Assembly (NCBI GenBank): GCA_020854105.1
Contig: JADZGB010000040.1
Coordinates: forward strand, 1 to 64,000
DNA length: 64,000 nt
Direction: 5' to 3'
Origin: Burkholderiales bacterium
GTDB lineage: Bacteria; Pseudomonadota; Gammaproteobacteria; Burkholderiales; SHXO01
Part shown: positions 51,480-61,500 of the stretch, piece after piece
Layout: every line of letters begins with the position of its first letter
Position numbering within the stretch: position 1 is the first letter of the stretch
Notes under the pieces: generated by a model
The model's database searches: none
The model's input: the letters and a program-made list of their open reading frames with translations, nothing else
What the model was told of the DNA's origin: nothing
Program-made: the position numbers and the translations under genes

Positions 51480-53903
51480 ATGGCAATTTCGACCACTGAC
51501 ATCGAAGTCGAGTCCATCAAGGTACCGCCGCATTCGGTCGAGGCGGAGCAGTCCGTGCTCGGCGGCCTGCTGCTCGACAACAGCGCCTGGGATCGCGTCG
51601 CCGACATGATCGCAGAGGGCGATTTCTATCGCGCCGATCATCGCCAGATCTATCGCCACATCGTCAAGCTGATCGGGGCCGGCCGGCCGGCCGACGTGGT
51701 GACCGTGGCAGAGAGCCTGGACAGCACCAAGGATCTGGCGGCAGTGGGCGGGCTCGCCTATCTCACCGCGCTCGCCGCCGGCACGCCCTCGGCCACCAAC
51801 ATCCGCCGCTATGCCGAGATCGTGCGTGAACGCGCGATCCTGCGCCAGCTCGCCGCCGTCGCCACCGAGATCTCGGACAGCGCGTACAGTCCCATGGGGC
51901 GCGACGCGAGCCAGATCCTCGACGAGGCCGAATCCAGGGTCTTCGAGATCGCCGAGCAGGGCGCGCGCGGAAGCAAGGGCTTCCAGGACATGCCGTATCT
52001 GCTCACCCAGGTGGTCGAGCGCATCGACATGCTCTACAACCGCGGCGGCAACAACGACGTGACCGGCGTGCCGACGGGCTACATCGATCTCGACCGCATG
52101 ACATCGGGATTGCAGCCGGGGGAGCTGGTGATCGTGGCCGGAAGACCGTCGATGGGGAAGGCTCAGCCGCTCGACGCCAAGGTGAAGACCGTCGATGGCT
52201 GGAAGACGATGGGGGATCTGCGCTTCGGGGACGAGCTTGCGTCGATCGATGGCAAGCGTTCCCTGGTCAGCGGCGTGTTTCCGCAGGGTCGCCGGCAGGT
52301 CTACCGTGTCACTTTCTCGGACGGCCGCAGCACGAGATGCTGTGCCGAGCATCTGTGGAAGGTCCATTACCGGGAGTGGGAGGCGCCGAGGACGCTCGGC
52401 ACTGCTCGCCTGATCGAGATGCTCCAACGCCAGCGCTACAGGCACCGGCTGTGGGTCGATGCGGTGAGCGGGGACTTCGGCAGCCGCGAAGAACTGCCGG
52501 TTGCACCGTGGCTGTTGGGGGCATTGCTCGGGGATGGGCACCTGGACGGGGGCTCCGTCATGTTCTCGACCAGCGAGAACGAGATGCTGGCGCGGCTGGA
52601 GTGTGCGGCTGGTCCGGCTTATGCCGTGCGTGCGGCTGGCGGCTACGACTATCGGATCGCCCAACGTGGCGGGGCGCATCGGACCGGCATCCGGGGCGTG
52701 AGCCCCAACGGCATGAAGGAGGCCTTGCGCGGCCTCGGGCTATGGGGAGTGCGCAGCGAGGAGAAGTTCGTGCCCGCGCCCTATCTCCTGGCTTCGCGCG
52801 AGGTGCGGCTCGAGGTGCTGCGTGGATTGTTGGACACGGATGGCTGGGTGGAGCGGTGGGGCAGCATCCGTTTTTGCTCGATCAGCGAGCGACTCGCGCG
52901 CGATGTGGTGGCGTTGGTGCGCTCCCTGGGAGGATGGGCAACGATACGCAGCAGGCGGAGCACTTACACGTACAACGGTGAACGTCGCGAAGGGCGGACC
53001 GCCTACGTCTGCAATCTGCATCACGACGATCCGCGGTCGCTGTTCCATCTCTCATCCGAGCGGGCGCGTCTTCCCGAGCGACCGGAGCGCGCATGGCGAC
53101 CGGTAATCGTCTCCATCGAACCCGATGGCGAAGCCGATACGCAGTGCATTGCCGTCACCCATCCGAGCCGCCTCTATGTCACCGACGACTACGTGGTGAC
53201 GCACAACACCTCGCTCGCCATGAACATCGCCGAGCACGTCGCGCTCGAGGCGAAGCTGCCGGTGGGCGTGTTCTCGATGGAAATGGCGGGCACGCAGCTG
53301 GTGCTGCGCATGCTCGGCTCGGTGGGCAAGCTCGATCAGCACAAGCTGCGCACCGGGCGCCTGCACGACGAAGATTGGAAGCGCCTCACCGACGCGGTCG
53401 GACGCCTGAACGACGCCAACCTCCACGTTGACGAGACGCCCGCCCTCAATCCGCTCGAACTGCGTGCGCGGGCGCGACGCCTGCACCGGCAGTACAAGGG
53501 ACTCGGGCTGGTGGTGGTGGACTATCTGCAGCTGATGTCCTCGGCCTCGCAGGGCGAGAATCGCGCCACGGAGATCTCGGAGATCTCGCGCTCGCTCAAG
53601 AGCCTCGCCAAGGAACTCCACTGCCCGGTGATCGCGCTGTCGCAGCTCAACCGCAGCCTCGAACAGCGCCCGAACAAGCGGCCGGTGATGTCTGATCTGC
53701 GCGAATCCGGAGCGATCGAACAGGATGCAGACCTGATCCTGTTCATCTATCGCGACGAGGTGTACAACCCGGAGAGCCCGGACAAGGGCATCGCCGAGGT
53801 GATCATCGGCAAGCAGCGCAACGGTCCCATCGGCACCGTGCAACTCGCCTTCCTCGGCGAGTACACGCGCTTCGAGAACCTCGCCAACCCGAATCGCTAT
53901 TGA
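51480..53903 (+). CDS. dnaB: Replicative DNA helicase DnaB, intein-containing precursor
   Basis: An 807-codon precursor that should mature to a 458-residue hexameric helicase, about the usual size. The N-terminal domain (PPHSVEAEQSVLGGLLLDN) and linker precede the RecA-like motor with P-loop GRPSMGK and TSLAMN, which are separated here by an intein. The rest has GVFSMEM, VVVDYLQLM (Walker B), ALSQLNRSLEQRPNKRPVMSDLRESGAIEQDAD, and the C-terminal IGKQRNGPIGTV arginine-finger region. Splicing is needed to rebuild the ATP-binding site. The ATG at 51480 matches the family N-terminus and the promoter position. Confidence 0.96.
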   Translation: MAISTTDIEVESIKVPPHSVEAEQSVLGGLLLDNSAWDRVADMIAEGDFYRADHRQIYRHIVKLIGAGRPADVVTVAESLDSTKDLAAVGGLAYLTALAAGTPSATNIRRYAEIVRERAILRQLAAVATEISDSAYSPMGRDASQILDEAESRVFEIAEQGARGSKGFQDMPYLLTQVVERIDMLYNRGGNNDVTGVPTGYIDLDRMTSGLQPGELVIVAGRPSMGKAQPLDAKVKTVDGWKTMGDLRFGDELASIDGKRSLVSGVFPQGRRQVYRVTFSDGRSTRCCAEHLWKVHYREWEAPRTLGTARLIEMLQRQRYRHRLWVDAVSGDFGSREELPVAPWLLGALLGDGHLDGGSVMFSTSENEMLARLECAAGPAYAVRAAGGYDYRIAQRGGAHRTGIRGVSPNGMKEALRGLGLWGVRSEEKFVPAPYLLASREVRLEVLRGLLDTDGWVERWGSIRFCSISERLARDVVALVRSLGGWATIRSRRSTYTYNGERREGRTAYVCNLHHDDPRSLFHLSSERARLPERPERAWRPVIVSIEPDGEADTQCIAVTHPSRLYVTDDYVVTHNTSLAMNIAEHVALEAKLPVGVFSMEMAGTQLVLRMLGSVGKLDQHKLRTGRLHDEDWKRLTDAVGRLNDANLHVDETPALNPLELRARARRLHRQYKGLGLVVVDYLQLMSSASQGENRATEISEISRSLKSLAKELHCPVIALSQLNRSLEQRPNKRPVMSDLRESGAIEQDADLILFIYRDEVYNPESPDKGIAEVIIGKQRNGPIGTVQLAFLGEYTRFENLANPNRY
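52161..53207 (+). other. Class 3 intein with LAGLIDADG homing endonuclease in DnaB
   Basis: A 349-residue intein inserted after the Walker A lysine (SMGK|AQPLDAKV ... YVVTHN|TSLAM). It begins with Ala, not Cys or Ser, and carries the class 3 WCT signature: W66 in CCAEHLWKV (block B), C329 in TQCIAV (block F) and T347 in VTHN (block G), with the terminal Asn and a +1 Thr. The endonuclease half has both LAGLIDADG motifs with their acidic residues (LLGALLGDGHL and LRGLLDTDGWV), so homing activity is likely retained. Removing it leaves a normal-length DnaB in frame. Confidence 0.95.
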
Positions 53904-53916
53904 GCGGCCGCCGTAC

Positions 53917-54768
53917 TCAGGACGCCTTCGCCCACGGCCGCCAGGTGCCGGCATCCGCCGCCGTCCACAGGTCGAGCAGGGCGGCGTTGAACACGCCGAT
54001 TTCCTCCAGGTTGATGCTGTGGCCGCTGTTGGGCACGACGAGCAGCGCTGCGCCGCGGATGTTGCGCTTCATGAGCAGCCCCGGCTCCAGGCAGGGCGTG
54101 TCGTCGTCGCCGGTGACGATCAGGGTCGGCAACCCGATGCCGCGCATCTGCGCTTCCATGTCGTAGATGGTCGGGCGGCGCAGCTGGTAGCCGCGCATGG
54201 TCAGGGCCGAGCCGATGTTCGAGTGTTCGGCGAACTGGCGGCGGAACTCCTCGAAGCCGCGCGGATCCTTCCACAGCAGCGGCTGCCGGGTCGGTCCCTT
54301 GGCATACTCGGCGATGCCCGCTTCCATGCCCAGCTTTTCCATGCGCTCGGCAAGGTCGGCGGCAGTGGCGCGGAAGGCATCGCGGCTGAGCGGATCCGAA
54401 CCGTGCCCCGCACCGCAGATGGCGAGCGAGCGCGCGCGCCCGGGGAAGCGGATGCCGAAGTGCAGCGTCGCGTAACCGCCCATGGACAGGCCGCAGACGT
54501 GCGCCTTGTCGATGCCCAGGTGATCGAGTACCGCAATCGCGTCCTCCACCGCCTGCTCCTGGCCATACGCCTCGACGTCCTGCGGGACGTCCGACGGCGG
54601 GTAGCCGCGTGCGTTGTAGGTGATGCAGCGATAACGTCTGGCGAAGGCGCGCACCTGCGGTTCCCAGCTGCGCAGATCGCCGCCGAACTCGTGGATGAAC
54701 AGCACCGGGATGCCCGATCCGGTCTCCTCGTAGTACAGGCGTGCGCCGTCGGCCTGGGCATAGGGCAT
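53917..54768 (-). CDS. Alpha/beta-hydrolase fold protein
   Basis: A 283-residue hydrolase. The oxyanion region is LFIHEFGGDLRSW, the nucleophile elbow GLSMGGYATL, the acid probably Asp in VTGDDDTPC and the base His in PNSGHSINLE, so the Ser-Asp-His triad is complete. The order resembles 3-oxoadipate enol-lactonase and related esterases, but the substrate is not identifiable. It converges with dnaB and is divergent from the ABC binding-protein gene, with which it may be functionally linked. Confidence 0.87.
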   Translation of the reverse strand: MPYAQADGARLYYEETGSGIPVLFIHEFGGDLRSWEPQVRAFARRYRCITYNARGYPPSDVPQDVEAYGQEQAVEDAIAVLDHLGIDKAHVCGLSMGGYATLHFGIRFPGRARSLAICGAGHGSDPLSRDAFRATAADLAERMEKLGMEAGIAEYAKGPTRQPLLWKDPRGFEEFRRQFAEHSNIGSALTMRGYQLRRPTIYDMEAQMRGIGLPTLIVTGDDDTPCLEPGLLMKRNIRGAALLVVPNSGHSINLEEIGVFNAALLDLWTAADAGTWRPWAKAS

Positions 54769-54879
54769 CGATGCATCTCCTCTGACTCGTGGTTTGATCG
54801 ATGGTAGCCTAACGCCACTTTGGCCGCGCCGCGCGCTCCTCGTGACGGCGGATCATTCCCCTGTCGAATCCCCGAGACC

Positions 54880-56172
54880 ATGACCCGATTTCTCGTTCGT
54901 GCCATCCTTGCCCTGCTCGCTGCATCGGTAGCGCTCGCGCAGCCGGCCCTGGCCCAGCAGCGGCGCCCGCTCAAGATCGGCCTGGTCACCTTCCTGTCGG
55001 GGCCGGCCGCGGCGACCTTCGGAAAGTCTTCGCGCGGCGGTGCCGAGACGCTGGTGGCCGAACTCAACGCGGGCAGGGTGCCTGCACCCTATCAGCAGCG
55101 CGGCTTCGGCGGCACGCCCCTCGAACTCGTGGTGATCGACGAAGCCGGGGCGAGTACCAAGCAGGTCACCGAGTATCGCAACCTGGTGCAGAAGCAGCAG
55201 GTGGATTTCGTGGTCGGCTACATCTCGAGCGCCAACTGCCTGGCGGTCGCGCCGGTCGCCGATGAGCTGCAGAAGCTGACGATATTCTTCGATTGTGGAT
55301 CGCCGCGCCTGTTCGAGGAGAACCGCTACAAGCACGTGTTTCGCACGCGCGCGACCATGGTGATGGATGCGGTCGGCGCCGCCATGTATCTGGCGCAGAC
55401 GCGTCCCGACCTGAAGACCGTCGCCGGCATCAACCAGAACTATGCATATGGGCAGGACTCCTGGCGCGACTTCGAGGATGCGCTCGCGGTCCTCAAGCCC
55501 GAGGTGAAGATCGTAGGTTCGCACATGCCCAAATTCGGGGCCGGGCAATACGGTGCCGAGATCTCCGCCCTCGCGCAGGCGCGTCCGCAGGTGATCCACA
55601 GCAGCTTCTGGGGCAGCGACCTGGACAGCTTCCTCGTGCAGGCCGGCCCGCGCGGGCTGCTGCGCAACAGCCAGCTCGTGCTGGTCGCGGCCGAGCCCCA
55701 CCTGGAGCGCATGGCGGGCATCCTCCCCGACGGCACCATTCTCGGTGCGCGCGGACCCGTCGGCGTGTTCGCGCCCGACAATGCACTCAGCCGCTGGTTC
55801 AAGGTCGCGTATCGCAAGCGCATGGGCGGCGGGGATCCGGCCTACGTCGCCTACAGTCCGGTGCTGGCCATCCTGGGGCTCAAGTCGGCATACGAGAAGG
55901 CGCTGACGGCCAACGGCGGAAAGCGGCCGTCGCAGGACCAGATCATGGCCGCGCTCAAGGGATCAAGCTTCGACACGCCGGCGGGGCGGGTGGACATGGC
56001 GCGTGCCGATGGCCACCAGGCGATCCAGGGGACGGTCTACGGTACGACGAAGACCGTCAACGGCAGGATCACCATGGTCGACGTCAGGCACTATCCCGCG
56101 GAGGTGGTGCAGCCGCCCGAAGGCATGGCCAGCAGCGACTGGATCAGGTCGGGGATGAAGTCCGCCAGGTGA
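54880..56172 (+). CDS. ABC transporter substrate-binding protein, branched-chain amino acid type
   Basis: A 430-residue periplasmic binding protein (Peripla_BP_6/LivJ-like). The signal peptide (ILALLAASVALAQPALAQ) is followed by LKIGLVTFLSGPAAATFGKSS, LELVVIDEAGASTKQVTEYRNLV and VDFVVGYISSANCLAVAPVA. No permease or ATPase genes are adjacent, so it is an orphan here. In betaproteobacteria such orphans bind aromatic or carboxylic acids as well as amino acids. I start at ATG 54880, since the track's earlier start adds a non-homologous extension. Confidence 0.88.
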   Translation: MTRFLVRAILALLAASVALAQPALAQQRRPLKIGLVTFLSGPAAATFGKSSRGGAETLVAELNAGRVPAPYQQRGFGGTPLELVVIDEAGASTKQVTEYRNLVQKQQVDFVVGYISSANCLAVAPVADELQKLTIFFDCGSPRLFEENRYKHVFRTRATMVMDAVGAAMYLAQTRPDLKTVAGINQNYAYGQDSWRDFEDALAVLKPEVKIVGSHMPKFGAGQYGAEISALAQARPQVIHSSFWGSDLDSFLVQAGPRGLLRNSQLVLVAAEPHLERMAGILPDGTILGARGPVGVFAPDNALSRWFKVAYRKRMGGGDPAYVAYSPVLAILGLKSAYEKALTANGGKRPSQDQIMAALKGSSFDTPAGRVDMARADGHQAIQGTVYGTTKTVNGRITMVDVRHYPAEVVQPPEGMASSDWIRSGMKSAR

Positions 56173-56192
56173 CCTGGCCGGATGATCCGACG

Positions 56193-56221
56193 TTGACAAG
56201 ATAAATGAGAGTGCTTATCGT
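56193..56221 (+). promoter_or_regulatory. Promoter with overlapping Fur-type box before the TonB receptor
   Basis: A consensus TTGACA, a 17-bp spacer and TATCGT. The spacer and -10 are covered by GATAAATGAGAGTGCTTATC (56200-56219), a GATAA...TTATC palindrome resembling the Fur operator. Iron-replete repression of the whole operon is likely. Confidence 0.7.
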
Positions 56222-56315
56222 TTACCCATAAGTTCCAGCCAGCAAGTACCTGCCCAGCAATCGGCGGGTGGTAGCCAGCCATGTCGTCAACATTGTCGAA
56301 CCGAGGCTACCACCC

Positions 56316-58583
56316 GTGTCATACGTTCGTTTCCCCTTGGCCAGCCCTTTGCGCCTGTCGATCTGCATCGGTCTGGCGCTTTGCACCCCGAACGCGATCC
56401 TGCATGCGCAGGAAGTCGCGCAGGTCCGGGCGGTCGTAGTCACCGCCACGCGTACCGAGGCCGAGGCCGAGAAGGTGCCGGCGACGGTGACCAGCATCAC
56501 GCGCGAGGAGCTGGGACTGCGGCTGCCGGCCGACCTGTCGGAACTGTTCGAGGATGAGCCGGACGTGGCTGTCGGCCGCGACGCCCGGCGCTTTGGTGCG
56601 TCGCAACCGAACATCCGGGGCATCGAAGACAACCGCGTGGTGCAGATGGTCGACGGGGTGCGCCTGCCGAACTTCTACAACGGCGGTGGGCCCACCAATT
56701 TCACCATGAACGCCCCGCTGGGGCCCTCACTGGAGTTCCTGCGGCGCACGGAAATCCTCAGGGGACCGGCCTCCAGTCTCTACGGATCGGATGCGATCGG
56801 CGGTGTGGTGGGCTATCTCACGCTCGATCCCGGCGACCTGCTGCAGCCCGGGCGAAATGCGGGCGTGCGCGCGCGTCTCGGCTACAACACGGCCAACGCC
56901 GGTATCACCGGTGCGCTGCTCGGTGCCGGCGGCAGTGACAACGTGCGGCTGCTGTTCGGCTATTCGCACACCGAGGCCTCCGAGTTCGACAACAAGGGCG
57001 ACGCGGGCGGCACATCCTCCGTTCGCACCCGGCCCAATCCCGAGGACGTGCGCGACCGCGGCGTGATCGCGAAGGCGCTGCTAACGCCTTCTGCCCATCA
57101 TCGGATCGCGCTGACGATCGAGGGTCGCGAACGCGACGCGTCAATCGACGTATTGCGCCTGTCCTCATCGCTTCCGAAGGTCACCGCCACCACGGGCGAG
57201 GACGACGTCGAGCGCGTGCGCGGCACGCTGGAATGGCAGCATACGCCGCAGGGTGGCTGGTACGACCGCATGACTGCCCGTGCCTACCGGCAGACCAGCG
57301 AGACGCGCAACTTCAACGTGCAGACGCGCACCAACAGTTCAGCGACGTGCTCGGCTGCGGCGGGTGCGGGCAACGACTGCCGCATCGACCAGTACTTCTC
57401 CTTCGACCAAACGCTGACCGGCGGCAGCCTGCAACTGGAGAAGATGCTGGGCGAGCACCACGATGTCACCGGCGGCATCGACCTGTGGCGGCTGGAGACC
57501 GAAGAATCCCGCGATGCCAACGTGTTCAACCTGACCACGGGCACCACCAGCAAGACGCTGGCCGGCGACGTGTTCCCCTTGCGCGATTTCGCCCCTGGCT
57601 ACACCGACACGCTCGGGCTGTTCATCCAGGACGAGATCGTCGACCTGGCAGGCGGCAAGCTCACGGTGACGCCTGGCTTGCGCTTCGACGTGCGACGGCT
57701 CAGGCCGGAATCGGACGCGCTGTCGAACGCGGTGCTGGCGGCGATCGGCAAGCAGGCCGTGTCGCGGACCAACAACGCGCTGTCGCCCAAGCTGGGCGTC
57801 CTGTGGGCGTTCACGCCAACGTTCGCCGGCTACGGGCAGATCGTGCGCGGATTCCGGGCGCCCAACTACGAAGAGGTGAACGGGCATTTCCGCAACACCG
57901 CACAGAGCTACGCCATCAGCCCCAATCCGGACCTCGATCCGGAAACCAGCACCGGGGTGGAGCTGGGACTGCGGCTGACGCGCGAACGGCTGCGCGCGCA
58001 GATCGCCGCCTATGACAACCGCTACCGCAACTTCATCGACAGCGTGCGGCTGAACTGCCCCGACGATCCCAACTGCGTGAGCGGCATCGGTACCACCTTC
58101 ATGTCGGTCAACCTGACCAAGGTGCGCATCTACGGCGTGGAGGCACGCTTTGCCTGGGAGTGGGCGCCGGGCTGGCGTCTGGACGGCGCCATCGCCTATG
58201 CCCATGGCGAGGACGAGAGCGCGGACCAGCCGCTGGATACCATCGAACCGACCCGCGCCTCGCTGGCACTGGTCCGCGATGCCGGTACCTGGGGCGGGGA
58301 GGCACGGCTGCGAGCGGCGGCAGGCGTCCGGCGCGTCAACGATTTCGACGGCACCACCTATTCGCCCTGGTTCCGTCCGCCGAGCTACGAGGTGCTGGAC
58401 CTGGCCGCGTGGGTCGCGCCGATCAAGAACATGCGCCTGTCGCTGGCGGTGAACAACGTGTTCGACTCCAAGTACTGGCTGTGGAGCGACATCCGCCTTG
58501 CCGACGCGCGCAATCCGCTCGGCGTGGACTTCTACTCGCAGCCGGGACGCAACATCTCCGCTTGGCTCGAGTACCTGTTCTGA
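56316..58583 (+). CDS. TonB-dependent outer-membrane receptor, hemoglobin/heme type (HmuR-like)
   Basis: An outer-membrane gated channel of about 755 residues. The signal peptide (LSICIGLALCTPNAILHAQ) is followed by a TonB-box-like VVVTATRTEAEAEKVPATV. The plug domain has PNIRGIEDNRVVQMVDGVRLPNFYNGG and FLRRTEILRGPASSLYGSDAIGGVVGY. The 22-strand barrel includes the hemoglobin-receptor-type YGQIVRGFRAPNYEEVNGHF and NPDLDPETSTGVELGL segments, and ends AWLEYLF with terminal Phe. Similarity of the plug and barrel motifs to the hemoglobin/transferrin group suggests heme uptake. GTG 56316 best fits the signal peptide; GTG 56268 is an alternative. Confidence 0.88.
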   Translation: MSYVRFPLASPLRLSICIGLALCTPNAILHAQEVAQVRAVVVTATRTEAEAEKVPATVTSITREELGLRLPADLSELFEDEPDVAVGRDARRFGASQPNIRGIEDNRVVQMVDGVRLPNFYNGGGPTNFTMNAPLGPSLEFLRRTEILRGPASSLYGSDAIGGVVGYLTLDPGDLLQPGRNAGVRARLGYNTANAGITGALLGAGGSDNVRLLFGYSHTEASEFDNKGDAGGTSSVRTRPNPEDVRDRGVIAKALLTPSAHHRIALTIEGRERDASIDVLRLSSSLPKVTATTGEDDVERVRGTLEWQHTPQGGWYDRMTARAYRQTSETRNFNVQTRTNSSATCSAAAGAGNDCRIDQYFSFDQTLTGGSLQLEKMLGEHHDVTGGIDLWRLETEESRDANVFNLTTGTTSKTLAGDVFPLRDFAPGYTDTLGLFIQDEIVDLAGGKLTVTPGLRFDVRRLRPESDALSNAVLAAIGKQAVSRTNNALSPKLGVLWAFTPTFAGYGQIVRGFRAPNYEEVNGHFRNTAQSYAISPNPDLDPETSTGVELGLRLTRERLRAQIAAYDNRYRNFIDSVRLNCPDDPNCVSGIGTTFMSVNLTKVRIYGVEARFAWEWAPGWRLDGAIAYAHGEDESADQPLDTIEPTRASLALVRDAGTWGGEARLRAAAGVRRVNDFDGTTYSPWFRPPSYEVLDLAAWVAPIKNMRLSLAVNNVFDSKYWLWSDIRLADARNPLGVDFYSQPGRNISAWLEYLF

Positions 58584-58588
58584 TCCGC

Positions 58589-61500
58589 ATGCGACCATCA
58601 TTCCCGATCCGGAAAGACATGCGCAGCGCCGCCCTCCGGGCAGTGCTGCCCAGCGGTTTGCGCCATGGTCTGGCAGAGGGTCTGTCCCGGGGGCTGCGCG
58701 GCACCCTGGCCGCGTTCGTCGCCCTGGTCCTCACGCTGGTCGCGCCCTGTACGCAGGCGCGCGACCTGCTCGTGCTCACCGCACCGCCGGTGCTGGCAGG
58801 CAAGTTCCACATTCTCGATGGCATCGCCAAGGGGCACGGCTGGCGCGTGCGCCATGTTTTCGCCGACCGCCTTTCCGGGGAGGAAGGCCCGCGCGTGTTC
58901 GAGGGCACCGACCTGGTGCTGCTCGACATTCCCTACGATCCGGTGGTCGAGGCCGTCGAGCGCAAGGTCGGCCCGGCATTGCGGCAGGCACGCGTGCCCT
59001 GGCTGGAGGTTCAGGCCGAACGCCACCAGGCCAGCGGCCTGGACGATGTACATGCGCAGGAACTATGGCGCTACTACGCCAACGGCGGCAAGCGCAACTT
59101 CGACAACTTCTTCCGCTATCTCGACGCGCGCGTGTTCGGGCAAACCGACGCCGCGGTCGCGGCGCCGGTGTTGTTTCCCGAAAGCGGCGTCTACCACCCG
59201 GACTACGACGGCGCGGTGTTCGGATCGGTGGCGGACTACTTCGCCTGGAAAGGCGTCGACGTGCAGGCGCGGCCGCCGGTGGTCGCGTTCGCCTTGCATC
59301 AGCACTACATCTCCTCGAACCTCACGCGTTTCATCGACGACACCATCCGTGCGATCGAGGCGCGCGGCGCGATCCCGCTGGCGTTCTACGTGCCGATGGA
59401 GGACGAGCGGGCGTTCGACAGCCTGCTGATGGTCGATGGCAAGCCGATGGCCGATGTCCTGATCAACAGCCAGATCATGCTGCGCTCGGACCTTCGCAAG
59501 GTCGAGTTCGAGCGTCTGGGCATCCCGGTGATCCAGGCCATGCCCTATCGCCGCGGCGACGTGGACGAATGGATGAAGGACGTCGCCGGGGTGCACGTGA
59601 TGGATGTGCCGTTCTATCTGGCGCAGTCGGAATTCGCCGGCGTGGTCGATGCGATGACCGCCGCCGCCACGCGCAAGCTCGACGGGCAGATCGTGTCGAT
59701 TCCCGGCCAGGTGGACGCGGTGGTGGCGAAGGCGCTGAACCTGGTCGCGCTGCAGCGCACGCGCAACCCCGACAAGCGCGTGGCGCTATTCTTCTGGAAC
59801 TATCCCGCCGGCGCGACCAATCTCGGCGCCTCCTATCTCAACGTGCCGCGCAGCCTGTCCGGCATGCTCGGCGCGATGCACGGCGCCGGCTACCAGGTTC
59901 AGCCGACGCCGGCCGACGCGCTGATCCCGCAGCTGCAGCGGCTGCTGCGGCCGTACTACCGCGACGGTGAACTGCAACGGCTGCTGGACGACGGGCTGGC
60001 CGCGACCTTGCCGCTCGCCCGCTACCGGGCCTGGTATGACCGCTTGCCCGCCGAGGTGCGCGATCGCATCGGCGCGCGCTGGGGCGAGCCGGAGAAATCC
60101 GAGATGGTGATGACGATCGGCGGCGAGCCGCAGTTCGTCATTCCGCGGCTGGCGCTCGGTCAGCTGGTGGCGATGCCCCAGCCGCCGCGCGGCGAGCGCC
60201 GAGACGACAGGGAGAAGGCGCTGTACCACGACACCTCGGTGCCGGTGAACCACTTCTACCTGGCGGTGTACCTGTGGGCACGCGAGGCGTTCGGCACGCA
60301 CGCGCTGGTACATCTCGGCACCCACGGCACGCAGGAGTGGATGCCCGGGAAGGAGCGCGGACTGTGGGTGGCCGACGACGCACTGCTGCCGGTCGCCGAC
60401 GTGCCGGTGATCTATCCCTACATCGTCGACGACGTGGGCGAGGCGGTGCAGGCCAAGCGCCGCGGCCGCGCGCTGACCCTGAGCCACCAGACCGCGCCGT
60501 TCGCGCCGGCCGGGCTGCACAACGAGCTCAACGGCCTGCACGCACTGGTGCACGAGTGGCAGAGCCTGACCGAGGGTCCGGTGCGCGACAAGACCCGCGA
60601 CCAGATCCTGGTGCAGGCACGCGAGCTCAACTTCGAGAAGGATCTGGGCGTGAGCGAAGCGGCGGCCCGGCGCGAGTTTCCGCCCTTCCTGCAGCGCCTG
60701 CACGACTGGCTGCACGAACTGGCGCTGGCCAATCAGCCGCAGGGCATGCATACCCTCGGTACGACGCAGGAGGACCGCTTCCGCATCGGCACCCTGCTGC
60801 AGATGCTCGGCCGCGAGTTCGTCGCGCTGGTCGATCCGGATCCTGACGAAGCCTTCGTCGACGACTATCGCAAGTTCACCGACTCCACGGCCTACCGCTT
60901 CCTGGCACGTCATCTGAGCGGCAACGAGGCGCTGCCGGCCGGCGCCGACGCGCGTCTGGGACCCATGCTGGAGCAGGCGCGCGTGCACTACGCCGCCCTG
61001 GATGCATCACCGGAGATGCGCGGGCTGCTGCTGGCGCTGGATGGCCGCCACGTCACGTCGGGCTATGGCGGTGACCCGATCCGCAACCCGGATTCGCTGC
61101 CGACCGGGCGCAACCTGTACGGGTTCGACCCGTCGCGGGTGCCGACCAAGGCGGCGTACGAGGCCGGACGCGAGGCGCTCGACAAGCTGATCGCCGCGCA
61201 TCGCGCCAGGCACGGCGCGCCGCCCACCAAGCTCGCCTTCACCCTGTGGTCGGTGGAGACCATGCGCCATTTCGGCGTGCTGGAGGCGCAGGCCCTGTAC
61301 GCGATGGGCGTGCGACCGAAGTGGAACCCCGGCGGGCAGGTGACCGGCGTCGAACTGATCCCGCGCGAGGAACTCGGGCGTTCGCGCATCGACGTGGTGC
61401 TCTCGGCCACCGGCCTGTATCGCGACCACTTTCCCAACGCGATCAAGCAGCTCGCCGACGCCGCCGTGCTCGCCGGCAAGGCGGAGGAAACCGACAACGC

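Noticed and set aside
52337-52981. 214-codon ORF inside the intein region, considered as a separate endonuclease gene
   Set aside because: The LAGLIDADG motifs are in the dnaB frame, not in this one.
58160-58588. Extension of the CobN-like ORF into the TonB receptor gene
   Set aside because: It overlaps the receptor's C-terminal coding sequence in another frame and precedes the export signal without homology.
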